Notes under the pieces: generated by a model
Databases searched by the model: none
The model's input: the letters and a program-made list of their open reading frames with translations, nothing else
What the model was told of the DNA's origin: nothing
Shown: one piece after another, positions 10,161 to 21,400 of the stretch
How the letters are laid out: each line of letters starts with the position of its first letter
Position numbering within the stretch: position 1 is the stretch's first letter
Made by a program: the position numbers and the translations under genes
Assembly: GCF_001039355.2 (NCBI RefSeq)
Contig: NW_019775968.1
Coordinates: 189,589-227,852, forward strand
Direction: 5' to 3'
DNA from: Lingula anatina
Taxonomy: Eukaryota; Brachiopoda; Lingulata; Lingulida; Lingulidae
Length of the DNA stretch: 38,264 nt

Positions 10161-11648
10161 ATTGAGAAAGAATATCACCGCTCCCGTATTGAATCTGCTG
10201 ATCAGAAAACACTTTTCAAGATCGTGGACCAAATATCGGAATCAAAATCATCTCAACTGAATGTCCTCCCAGACATGGAAATTTCAGAGCTCCCTCAACT
10301 TTTTTCAAATTACTTTACAGATAAGATCAAGAGCATTCGAAACGATCTCGTTTCTTATTCTTCTGTAGAAATCTCAGAAACCCCAGTTACCTGTACTCAT
10401 GCAGTATTGACTGAATTTTCACCTGTATCAGAAGAAGATGTTTTAACATTAATGAAAAGCATGAATTCTAAATCTTCTGCGGCCTTAGATCCTGTGCCAA
10501 CACATATTATGAAAGAGTGCATTACTGTTCTGGCCCCAGTTTTTTTAAAGATAGTGAATCTCTCTTTTACAACAGGCATCTTCCCATCCAACTGCAAAAC
10601 AGCAACTGTTAGACCCTTGTTAAAAAAACAAGGCCTGTGCAAACAAGTGTTTAAAAATTATCGACCAATATCAAACTTGCCCTTCTTAGGGAAGTTTCTT
10701 GAGAAAATGGCATGTATACAACTGAATAACTATCTAGCTCAAAACAGTCTATATGGCAAGTTTCAATCAGCTTATAGAGAAGGACATAGCACAGAAACAG
10801 CTCTCCTAAGGGTTCATAATGACATCATGCTTTCTTTAGACAAACAAAAAGATGTTATTTTAGTCCTTTTAGATCTGTCTGCTGCATTCGACACCATTGA
10901 CCACAACATACTTCTGCACAGACTACAGTACCGATTTGGAGTAAAAGATTTAGCACTTAATTGGTTAACCTCATATCTAAAAGATCGAACACAAAAGGTG
11001 TCAATTGAGTCGTTGCTATCAGAGCCCACTATTTTAGAGTATGGTGTCCCTCAGGGGTCTGTGCTAGGTCCATTGCTCTTTTCATTGTATATGCTACCAG
11101 TAGAAGACATTATAGTTAAACATGGTCTCAACACTGTCATTTTTGCTGATGACACTCAAATTTATGTCACAAGTGAAAGTAATCGCTCCATGGCTATCAC
11201 CTCAATAGAAACTTGTCTAGTTGAGATCCGAAATTGGATGAAAACAAACATGCTAGCACTAAATGATGGAAAAACTGAACTAATATGGTTTACATCAAGG
11301 TCTAAGTCAGACAGGGGAAATGCAATGAAATCTGATATTTGTATCGGTGGTGTCAACATCAATCCATCTAGCTATGTGAAAGATTTAGGTGTCACCTTTG
11401 ATCAGTATGCAACTATGGATAGACGGATCTCTGAAATTTGCAAATCGGCATCATACTCACTTTGGCGAATTAGTAAGATACGTGACTTACTGGACAAAAC
11501 TTCAACTGAAAAACTAGTCCATGCTTTCATTACTTCTAAGCTTGATTATTGCAACAGTCTCTTATATGGTTTAGGCAAAAATCATCTGAACAAACTTCAA
11601 TTAATTCAAAATTCTGCAGCTAGGCTGGTAACTAAAATGGGATGGAAN
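10161..11648 (+). mobile_element. Non-LTR retrotransposon (CR1/L2-type LINE), reverse transcriptase fragment
   Basis: One frame stays open from 10161 to the N at 11648, about 495 codons. It begins in the linker before the reverse transcriptase domain (IESADQKTLFKIVDQI). Then come the RT motifs in order: NYRPISNLPFL, FQSAYREGHSTETALL, LLDLSAAFDTIDH (catalytic Asp, motif A), GVPQGSVLGPLLFSLY (motif B), FADDTQIY (catalytic DD, motif C), VKDLGVTFD, and the downstream LDYCNSLLYGL and NSAARLV. This motif style belongs to the CR1/L2/Jockey group; the exact clade is not settled. The endonuclease domain is missing, consistent with 5' truncation. The frame has no internal stop, which suggests a fairly young copy. 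It lies in Artemis intron 7, starting almost at the donor. Its 3' end is missing at the N. Confidence 0.9.
11648..11648. other. Single N, probable scaffold join
   Basis: The LINE frame ends at this base, and neither its 3' part nor any later Artemis exon is seen to the right. An upstream flank of the esterase gene follows. Confidence 0.7.
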
Positions 11649-12181
11649 TGATTTAGCATAAAGTAGTGAAGATTTCGAACTTGACGTGATGTTATCGGGA
11701 AATATTTATAACAAAACACTACATAAATTCAATGTATCTGTGAGTCATAATTTGAAGAGAATCTGACAGTTTACAGCAAGTGCTGCAAAAGATTCCACTG
11801 CTTATGTTTAGAGAATGTTTCATAATACATCATATATAATATCACTCTGCCGGGTTACTTAGCTAAAGCTCATTAAAATTATACTATTTTGGACAAAATG
11901 ACAATTTTCTTTGGGAGATTTTCAGTCACAGTCATATTTCTTCTAACGGTACATCGAATTGCGTTTGTTGAGCAATTTTCTTCACTGCGACAACTGGGCG
12001 TGGCGCGTGCACATTCTTGTTGCTTAATAGCCGTGACTGACTGTCGATGACGAGGCTTCTAGGAGGAGATGAGTAATCCTGTCGCCACTGCGCGGTTTAC
12101 CGTGTAATCTCTGACAGGTTAATCATTCACTTCCTAGCTTTTAGAGTTGTTTGGCTGGCAGGTTTGAAGAAGCGTAACAGC
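11649..12181. promoter_or_regulatory. Esterase upstream region
   Basis: About 530 bp before the esterase ATG with no coding exon seen. It should contain the promoter and 5'UTR. GC content rises after about 11940. No TATA box or other element is clear enough to name. Confidence 0.35.
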
Positions 12182-12486
12182 ATGGCGTCAACACTGGTTG
12201 TGACTGTCAAAGCACTCCTGACATTATCTGTCATGTCTGGCGTGGCGGCCCAACCTCAAGTTACCACGAAAAACGGTGTAATAGAAGGATTTGGGACGAC
12301 AGTAGAGGGACAGTCTGTGAATCTGTTCTTAGGGATTCCTTTTGCTGAACCACCTGTAGGAGCTCTGAGGTTTATGAAACCACAGCCGCCCTCTAACTGG
12401 ACTGGGGTTAAGCAGACCATCGCTTTCGGTGCAGCGTGTATGCAGACTGCCACTGACCCAAGTCCTTATGGCGACCAGGTAGTAAC

Positions 12487-12546
<60 letters not shown>

Positions 12547-15500
12547 ATGTCTGCTGTTGTTTTTTTTTGGAAAGTTTTAGAACTTCCTTAAAATGTTAGT
12601 ATGATATTTTACCTTAAAATTTCGGATGTTTTACCTTTTTGGTCATATACCTACAGCAGTGGATAGATTTATAGCGTCAGCTACATTGATGTTTTCATTT
12701 CACTCTTGTCAAAACAGAAGACTTGAATCACCCTTTTAACGATCAAAGTGCATAGTGTATAGGCCTGAATTATTAATTACATGCACAAGTAAACAATGAA
12801 TGCTAAGACCCGCCTTAAAGACAGCAAAGGAAATACAGGGTAAATTTTGTCAGCGTAGCCGGGTACCACTCCCTTTACGGGTGACTGCTTCACATTATAT
12901 CTATGTTTTTATTGGTAATATGTAGACCTACTTATTAGTATTACATGATTGGTCGAAATCTCGTGTTCAAAGGAAGCCCCTGAATTCGACTGACCAGCCT
13001 TTTGGTAATTATCTTAGTTATACTACTTGAAACTATATGCTGGCATTTGGTTGGTTTTTGTGACAAAAAATTGACTATGCATCTATAACTGGATTAAAAA
13101 AGATTAACGCGCCAGAAGCATGATCTTATTTAATGAAAATGAAGACGTTCTAGTTACGTTTGTACAGGAAATAGTCTACTTTTATTCAAAGCTCAACTGT
13201 GCTATTATTGACAGTGTAAATAAATATTTTGCCATTTTGTCATGTGACATAAAAAAAAAATGTGTTGGCAGTAAGCCATAAGGGGACTTCTACTAATAAT
13301 CGACACTGCACTTTTATGACATTATTTTTGCAACCATTGTTGGAAGGAATGGTAGTATCAAAGAATTTAGACAATGAATGTAGATATCGATTGATTATCA
13401 GAAAACATTCATGCCGGTGTTACAGGAATAGTGGTCCTAGGATTGGAAGTCCGGGGTCCCATATTATAAGTACAGGTTAGGGTTAGTTGGGGTATTGGGG
13501 TTAGAATATGGGACGAATGTCACCTGATTACAAAGTAATGGGAAAGGGACTACGGTTCCTAGCGAACTTCCATTCTCGTCACAACGGACATTATGATAAT
13601 GAGGTGAAGTGTCCGTATAACGCATTACGCAAGATCATCAATAACGAGATAAAGGCACATTTAAAGTGAGCGTGGTGACGCCGATAGCACACATACTGAT
13701 CTTAAAGACATATAAAACGTGTTAGACTTTATAGAAGGGCGGATCAGGTGAGCCTCTCCAGGGGATTTCAAACAAGGATGCGGGCTGCTTATCTTCATCA
13801 TCACTCTTTTGAAAACCATTTAAAAGCTCTATTTGTAGTTTCAATTTTCTGTTGCCTTTATAAAAAAATGTAAAAAAATAAACATACTGTTTCCTTGGGC
13901 CATGGATTAAGGCCATGTCGGAAATATATTTCTTTTCATAAATAACTATAATGACTTGAGGTCTCCACAGTGCACCTTCGCCATACATGCATAGATGCTC
14001 CCTCAAGGTAATTAAAATATTTAATTTTTTCAAAGCTAGGTGTGTATTGACTGAACTAAAGCCTCCTTTACACCGGACGGCGTCATATCTGCGTCCTGAA
14101 GTACGGTCCCGTTTAAAAGTAAAAAAAAAAAGATGCTTAATACTGGCCGATCATTGTGCATCCTTTTTAAGACCACAGCGATGCCAGTTTTCATGGTCGC
14201 ACAAAGGACGCAGAAGGGACGCCGCCCAGTGTAAATGGGGTGTAAGAAATACCACGATGCAACTAAATCACAAGGTGATAAAAGCGCCAGCGTCTCACTG
14301 AGGAGAACATTCGTCAACCCTTAATTCAAGTTAGTTCAAAACCTTGTATGAATAAGACCCCATTCTCACAGATTTTAGATCGATCTATCCCTGTGGGGTG
14401 TCTCACTAGATTACTGTCAGCTTAGCCGGTTTAAGCGTCTGTCCCGCCTACAAAAAGCTGTAAGGGGGCAAATAACTACCGTATCGCTCGGCTGACAGCA
14501 ATTTAGCGTGAACCCCCAAAGAGTTAGGTCGATCTAGATGGATCGATCTAAATCTATGGGAATGCAGTCTAAGATTTATATTTGCATTGCTGTGCAAATT
14601 TAAACAACTATTAGAGAGCTTGATCGTGTGTCTATTCTTGTGAAATAAGGTAATAGTAGGCTGAGGTGTACTCTTACGAGTCTTAGTCAGGGCTGATGCG
14701 ACAAAACCGGTTTAAGGTTATGCCTCTAATGAGGACAAGTTGACCTTAGCATATGAAACACGAGAAGTATGAAACGTCTTCTTTGGTCCTAGTACATTTT
14801 TGTGAGGAGGTTGGGTTTGTTTGGCATAGAGCAGGGAGTGACTTATCCTCTACCAGTGCCAAAGATTGGACGTCACTAGATATTCACTGATACACAGCGT
14901 CTCTGGTTAATTCTGTGCACTTTTCTGTGACCGGTGTAACGAAACTGAGGTTCCGTGTGACAGAAAGTCCGCCCTCCTTATAGTTATAATGCTTAGGGTT
15001 AGTTTGACCAGGGAATTATATCGGTATAATTCCCTGGTTTGACCTAAGTGGGTCAAATTCTAGGGCGAGGCTCACCTTTATAAATGAATGGGAAGCGGGC
15101 TCTCTGTTATGGGGGACTTTCTGGTACATAACAACGGTGATAATTTGTACATGATTTATGTGATATCCCTCAGCTGAACTTAAGTAGAGAGCAGAAATAA
15201 TTTGAGACTTCAATCCAAAGTGATATTATTTTAGCCGATTAATCCTGGTCTGCCTCTGCTAGCCTTTTCTCCGGGTGGTGTCCAAAATATAAGTTTGAAA
15301 ATTGGCCGGCGAAGTTAATGCGATGATACGTCATTTGTTGAACGTACCCGCAGTTTTAACATCAGATACTTTTTGTCCTAAAATTGCCAAATCGCACATG
15401 GGAGGGGAGGGGGAGTATGACAGAGGCATTTGCTTATGTACATAAGCACTTTAAGTAATTCACGTGGTGTCTTTGTTTGTAGCCAGCTTTGGTTAAATTT

Positions 15501-18245
15501 GTGCGTTCCTGGACAATACGTCTACTGCAAACTATGTCTGATTTAATTAAGGGAGTGGATCCTTCGGAATCTTGATAGAATTACCGGTATACAGGAAAAT
15601 GCCACGCAATCACAACGTTTGTGAGCGTATGTCTGATTGAGGGATAGTGTTAATGATGATGATGATGACTCTTTTTCGTCAAAAAGTTTAATTAGTTAAC
15701 CATTTTAAACGTGCCATGAATAGACAGCACCGTTAACTTTTCAGTCATTAATTCCTCTCTTTAACTCCAGCTGTCTGAAGACTGTCTAACCCTGAATGTG
15801 TTCGTCCCCGGGGCTGTGAGCAGCACCAACAGGAAGGCGGTAATGGTCTGGATATATGGCGGGGCCTACACCACAGGAGGAACCAGTCTTTACATCTTTA
15901 ATGAATTTGGTACGTCATATTATGAGATATTTTGATTACGTCACTCTTATTATAGCTTACGGAAAATGTTGTGCACCTTTTTTGTAAGTTAAAAACAATA
16001 AGCGACAGGAAACAGAATTAAACTAATAGAACACTTAAATAAGTATAGCTTTCAGACTGCATGTGTAACAGAAACGTTAAATTGTATTAAACATTCCAAA
16101 ATATTACCCATGTCATTAGCGGCACAGAATGACGTCATCGTGGTATCAGTCAACTACCGCGTGGGTCCATTTGGATTCTTGACCACTGGTAACGCCGACG
16201 CTCCTGGCAACGCTGGACTCTGGGATCAAATAGAGGGACTCAAATGGGTGCAAGACAACATAAGAAATTTTGGCGGTGACCCTAATAAGTAAGTGCTTAA
16301 CTCACTGGCTTAATCACTGTCAGATAGGTGAGACACGCATTGAGCTAATGTAAATCAATGGTCATCGTCGCATAGTGGATACGTTCTTCGAAACAGTTGA
16401 AGTATATATATTGATGCATCTTTGAAGATCTACATTATAGTTGTAAAAAGTCTTATGACTTTTTGTTCATAATCCCCGAAAAAGGCCCAGGGACCGAAAG
16501 CTCGGATTGTATTTTACAACTATAATGTAGATCTTCAAAGATGCATCAATATATATACTTCTATTTTCCTTAAGATCTATACGGTGAATTAACATGAATC
16601 CTCATCGAAACAGTCGGAAATTATCCCAGATAAGAAAGAGTACAAAAGAGTAAGAAAGAGCAAACTGTAGTCAATGGGCCGTTTAGTACACTGCAATGTT
16701 GTGTATCTTTACGTGAAATATGAGTCAGTTTTTATAAGTGACATTATAAAAAAATCGATCGAAATTTTATGACTAAATTGAGTCGACGTTTTGTGTGTAT
16801 CCAAATGATCATTTCCAGTGTGACTATTTTCGGGGAATCGGCAGGTGGCGGTAGCGTTTCACAACTCGCAATGACGGTCGCCTCCAGGGGTCTTTTCCAA
16901 CGCTTTATATCCATGAGTGGCACCGCTCTAAGCGATTGGGCCTGGGTGAAGGACGGACCTGACGTCGCTACAAAGATTGGACAGCATCTTGGATGTAACG
17001 CTGCAGCATCGTTGGTGGACTGTCTTCGTGCAGCCAACGCAACTGCCCTGCTTAGAGCGTCAGATCAGTCTTTGTTTCCAGGGCGGTTGGCATCTCTTTT
17101 TGCCCCTGTTGTCGATGGCGACATGTTTCCTCGTAGTGTGGAGGAAATGCTGCAGGATCCCAACTCAACTGCGTTGACACATTTTCTGTCCCTAGACTAC
17201 ATGGGTGGATTCACGGACTCTGATGGCGGAGTTAACCTCCCTTTCAGCCCTATCAACATCACTCTAGGTGTGCCTCCAACTTACATGAGGGATTCTTTCA
17301 TTCCTTATTTTGCTGCCCAGACTTCCGCCTACCACAGAGATGAAATAGCAGAGAAACTAAGAGAAGTTTATTACGATGCTAATGCAAACATGGCAGAAAC
17401 TGGACGCTTAATGGTCAACCTGTATACTGATACCATGTTTTCTGTGCCAACAGTTGGATTCCTCAGAAGTCATCTTATGGCGTCAGGTGGCTCCACCTAT
17501 CTATACTACTTTACCAAGGAGCCGTCATTCCCGCATCTCCTGCCCGTGCCAGCATGGTTTAAGGGGGTTAACCACGGAGACGAGCTCGCCTTCTTGTTAG
17601 GACCTGCTAGTGCTTCTCTATTGAACGTCACCTTCACCGAATTAGAAAAGAACGTTTCCAGAGCTTTTATGACCTACTATGCAAACTTTGCAAAAACTGG
17701 GTAAGTTTGAATACGTAAACTTTGACGACGTTTAGATATGTGTACAGATTTGGTACTAATGTGTATTACTGCTGTACATCTTTCAACACTTTTTCTTGGA
17801 AGGAGGAAATTTGAAAATCAGCACAATGTGTCAAGATTTAATGTCTGAATCGTATTAATATTTTGTATAAGAATAAGTAAAATAAGCAATTCTAGTCCGG
17901 AAAAAAAGATCAAATACATGTAATTACAGTGCCATTTTACATTATGCTTTTTAATATTTGTAACATTCCAGAAACCCTAACACTCCTGATACTGTACCAA
18001 GTCCATGGCCACAGTATTCGTATACGAGGGAAGAGTATCTAGACATCGGTGACGTCATCGTCAATAAAACTGACGTCATACCACGGCGTATTGACCTGTG
18101 GTTAGACACCATCCCTGCGATACTCGCCAGGTCCACCACTTCCGCTCCGTCCACGACGCCGGTGGCTAGTAAGGGGGTACAAGTCCAGTCCAGCGCCGTG
18201 CTTGCCATACTTGTCATGTTTTATGTCTTGAAGTTGTTTTATTGA
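12182..18245 (+). CDS. Secreted, probably GPI-anchored carboxylesterase/cholinesterase-like protein (5 exons)
   Basis: Exons: 12182-12478, 15771-15909, 16120-16288, 16819-17700, 17972-18245. Phases match throughout and give 586 residues, usual for type-B carboxylesterases. A signal peptide covers about residues 1-23. Family hallmarks are [16 protein letters not shown], the signature EDCLTLNV, the oxyanion region [11 protein letters not shown], and [18 protein letters not shown]. The triad reads as S209 in GESAG, D337 in TDSDGG and H454 in [10 protein letters not shown]. The acid is Asp where acetylcholinesterase has Glu. Cys86/Cys104 and Cys261/Cys270 fit the first two disulfides of the family. 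No Trp is present between C86 and C104, where cholinesterases have the choline-binding Trp, so a true acetylcholinesterase is unlikely. The C-terminus is a short Ser/Thr-rich linker and a hydrophobic end ([18 protein letters not shown]), typical of a GPI-attachment signal. The substrate is unknown. The ATG at 12182 is preferred because the signal peptide starts there. Confidence 0.88.
12491..12545. repeat. GA microsatellite behind the esterase exon 1 donor
   Basis: About 27 perfect GA units, starting 12 bp after the first intron base (12479). Confidence 0.97.
14061..14242. mobile_element. Fold-back MITE in esterase intron 1 (first)
   Basis: The left end (cctttacaccggacggcgtc, then tctgcgtcc) is mirrored on the right (ggacgcagaagggacgccgc, then cagtgtaaa). 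Arms are about 35 bp with a looser inner match. No coding content. Confidence 0.65.
14354..14570. mobile_element. Fold-back MITE in esterase intron 1 (second)
   Basis: Imperfect arms of about 75 bp: the left has gattttagatcgatctat and tgtctcactagattactg, the right has inverted gatcgatctaaatc and gctgacagcaatttagcg. The two arms face each other across a short centre. It lies 112 bp after the preceding element but has a different sequence. Confidence 0.65.
15008..15037. repeat. Short perfect hairpin
   Basis: ccagggaattata and its exact inverted copy flank a 4-base loop (tcgg), in esterase intron 1. It is probably part of a small repeat; no function is supported. Confidence 0.6.
16400..16560. 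mobile_element. Hairpin element with perfect 49-bp arms in esterase intron 3
   Basis: Arms 16400-16448 and 16512-16560 are exact inverted copies around a 63-bp centre. The centre holds agtcttatgact, itself palindromic, and ccgaaagctcgg. Perfect arms point to a recent insertion or active correction. It would form a strong stem in the esterase pre-mRNA. Confidence 0.8.
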
Positions 18246-18410
18246 TGCGTCACTTTTTTATCATTACCGTTACTCAACTACTTTGTTTAAAGAACAATGT
18301 TAAAGAAAATATCTCCTGACCAAAGAAAGAGAGAGAGGTACAGAGACATCCGTGTATTTAAAAAGGGAAAGTTTTCCTCAAACGTTTTGGTTCTGGAAAA
18401 TCGCGGCGTT

Positions 18411-18416
18411 AATAAA
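18411..18416 (+). terminator. Candidate poly(A) signal of the esterase gene
   Basis: AATAAA lies 166 bp after the stop codon, on the coding strand, followed within 40 bp by T-rich sequence. It is the first canonical hexamer after the stop. Confidence 0.5.
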
Positions 18417-21400
18417 TGTTTAGATTGGACTTTTTCAGTGTTACTGCTTTCTTGTATTATCATAAATTGTACCTGAAAGCTTTGCACGTAATTATAACTA
18501 AGATCAAACTTTTCAATCAAGCATCATCTTTGAGGTAGTCTTTGAAGAACCCAGAACATGGATGTAACGAAACGATCCTACGAGTATTGCCAAAATTAAC
18601 CAAAATGATTATTTCAAAACACACTAGGAATTTGTTTAAAATTTAGGAATTAACATTTTAGAGGTTTGATTTTAGATTAACGATTATAGATGCTTGTAAA
18701 CTCTTATAAACTAATTTATTGTATCGATGGCGAAAATAAGATCAATCAAAGTGTTTTCTGTAAATGCTAACTGAGTAAAGGCACCTCTCAGATTTTCAAC
18801 GCAACACAGACGTCCCTTTGTATATAGAATCTTTGACTATGTATCAAGTTTAGTGTAAAGCTTCTGTAACTGGATACATATACTAGAATTTATCTTCACT
18901 TGGCCGTGTATTTTTTTAAGGCCGCCTTTCCTACACGTGCAGGAGGAATACTTGTCGTGCATGGTTTTTATGGTTTAGCTTCTAGGAATACAACAATGTT
19001 TTCATTGTCAGTACGTGGCAGTACGTGGTTGTTTTTGAAAATGTTCACACGTCAGCGTTATTTCTTGTTTTTTTTATATCAACGTATCAAGCAAAGCTAC
19101 ATATCTTTCCCAAATTATACCTTTAAAATGTTCAAACCCCATGAATTAGAGTACCTGACGACTATTGAGCCTTTTGAATTGTGCATGCAGGAAGACATGG
19201 CCAGGCATGAATGACCATTCATTTAGAACTATTATTAATTTAAAATTGAAATTGAATAAAGCATCGAATCCAAGTGCAAAGATGGGACCAGCATTGATTC
19301 TTGAGTAGGAAAAAATTTTCCAATGAAAATCCGTTTTGCGGGTAAACCCGGTTTGAACAACAGTGAATTTATCAACGCTTGCATTTATTACAAAAACAAT
19401 CAAGTGTTTCATATTTGAAGTATTTGCAGTTATGAAACTATATGACGTGTAAAAAATAACGATAATGAAGATACAGCAGACGAAAAATAGGGGATTTTAT
19501 ATCAACGTACTCCAGAAGTAGCCGTGACTCATTATTTGATGAGAGAGTAACTTGAAAGGTTATATTGCTTCATTCATTTCTGAGTCATGCGAAGCAGTCT
19601 ACCATTCCACAGAATTTTTCTTGTCTGGATTTGGTAGCGACCAAAACGTCAATTAATTTACTGAAGTTCTTAGGATTTTTGTTCAGATGGACCTAAATAT
19701 TTGTTTCAAGCAGTCGCCCGATCTTGTTTGTCTCTGGGATATACACGAATATAGGAATTACAGAAGAAACTTTGCTATTTACTGATTTATAAATATTTTG
19801 TATACAGTCAACAGCGACCCAGAAGAAGTGGACTCTGTGAATACACATAGCAAAGGGACCGAGGTAAGTGAATAATTGCGTTATTTCTCAGTATCAAAAC
19901 TCCTTTTACGGTTTTAATATCAATTTCTTTTCATTGCCACCCAGAATTAGTTAATTTTGTCAAATGTTACACGTCTCTCTTTTCCTCTTGTGTTATCTAT
20001 TACATAAGGAAAATAATAACAAAACATATCATTATGGTGTTTATTTGTTCTGAATGCGCTGTAAGGCAGCGTTACAGTCGGGATGAGCGGCCGCCATCGG
20101 AAACATCTTCTCGCCTTTGTTGTTTGTCAGTTAGATCTAATTTATAAAACAAAGGGGAACAAATTATTTTGTAATTAAAAAAAAAATTTTTTTCTTACAT
20201 TTCCTTTTTCTCTTTATTTGTCTTTATATGCTATTTCGTCAATTCCTTGTATCTGCTGCTCAGGCTCAGTTACAATACAAGAAGCATATTCTATTGTCCT
20301 AAAAATATAAGCCTACTTTGTTAGTGAAAAAAAGCTGTAAAGAATGATAGTATTTTAGATTTATTTTATGACGATTAATAAATGGATTAGATGGGCGAGT
20401 ATAGACATTCAGGGATTGCCACCTTCCACATGGACAGGCAGTGTTTTCGATTGCGTCAAAACACAGTGAGCGGCTGCCAGGCGTCACACCTAACACACTG
20501 GGCTTGTGTCAGCAATGGCTGCCGACCTCTGGGCATAGAGAGTAAATTGAAACTTTCTCTCTGTGTACGTAATGATTATTATTACGACACATTGATCGCA
20601 GCTGATTATTTTGTGAAACGGAACGTTAAGGATTTATTCCATGTAATCTTTCGGCACTGCACTACGTTAAAACAAGTTTGGACCTATGCAGTAGGCTCAT
20701 CTTCATCATTGTCATTGGGTGCCATCTCGTTAGGACTTGTGCCATTCGTTTACTTTCATTATATTTTGATTGTTCCATTCTTTCATTTTGTCTATCCACG
20801 TTGTTCTTGGCCTTCCTTCCCCATTTAACTTTGCTTCCAATAGCAACCGCTGCAAATTATTTTTATGGTGTGACTAAAATAAATTAAAGGGATAAAAGCG
20901 TTCGTTTTTGTTAAAAAAATTCCTGGGACGATTCCCCCATGCTTAGCAATGGTTAATAAATCAATCTCAACATTCATAGTTTTTTTTTCTTTCTTTCTAA
21001 AAAAGCCTGTAATCCATGATTGAAGGTCTGGTGGCAAGCGCAGATTCCACAGTAATTGAGAAAACCGCTGTTTTGGTGGTAACATGGAATTTATTTTATT
21101 TCTATTATAGTTGTTTTCAATGTTTTTATTGTAAAATAAAAACCTCATATGAACATTTGTTATCCCTTTAATTTTCTTAATTCCCTTTAATGGTGTTCAA
21201 AAATGATACTGTTGTTTAGATATTTTAGCAATTTCTCATTATTTTAGTGTTTAGTCCATGATATGATATTTTAGCATCCTTCTATCTATCCGTTTCAAAC
21301 ATTTCAAGTTTTTATTTAGATTGATGTTCAATCAATTTGTCTTATATTTATAACTTTAGCTTGGCTTTCAAATGATCTTGCAATTTCTATTTTTCTCTTT

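Noticed and set aside
9769-10260. 163-residue open frame ending in Artemis exon 7
   Set aside because: All but exon 7 is repeat translated through an intron; it matters only as evidence that the array is in frame.
13478-13492. Telomere-like ggttagggttag
   Set aside because: Fewer than two full repeat units; too short to call an interstitial telomere.
18900-19214. 104-residue open frame after the esterase
   Set aside because: It starts with TTG, has no family match and no splice context.
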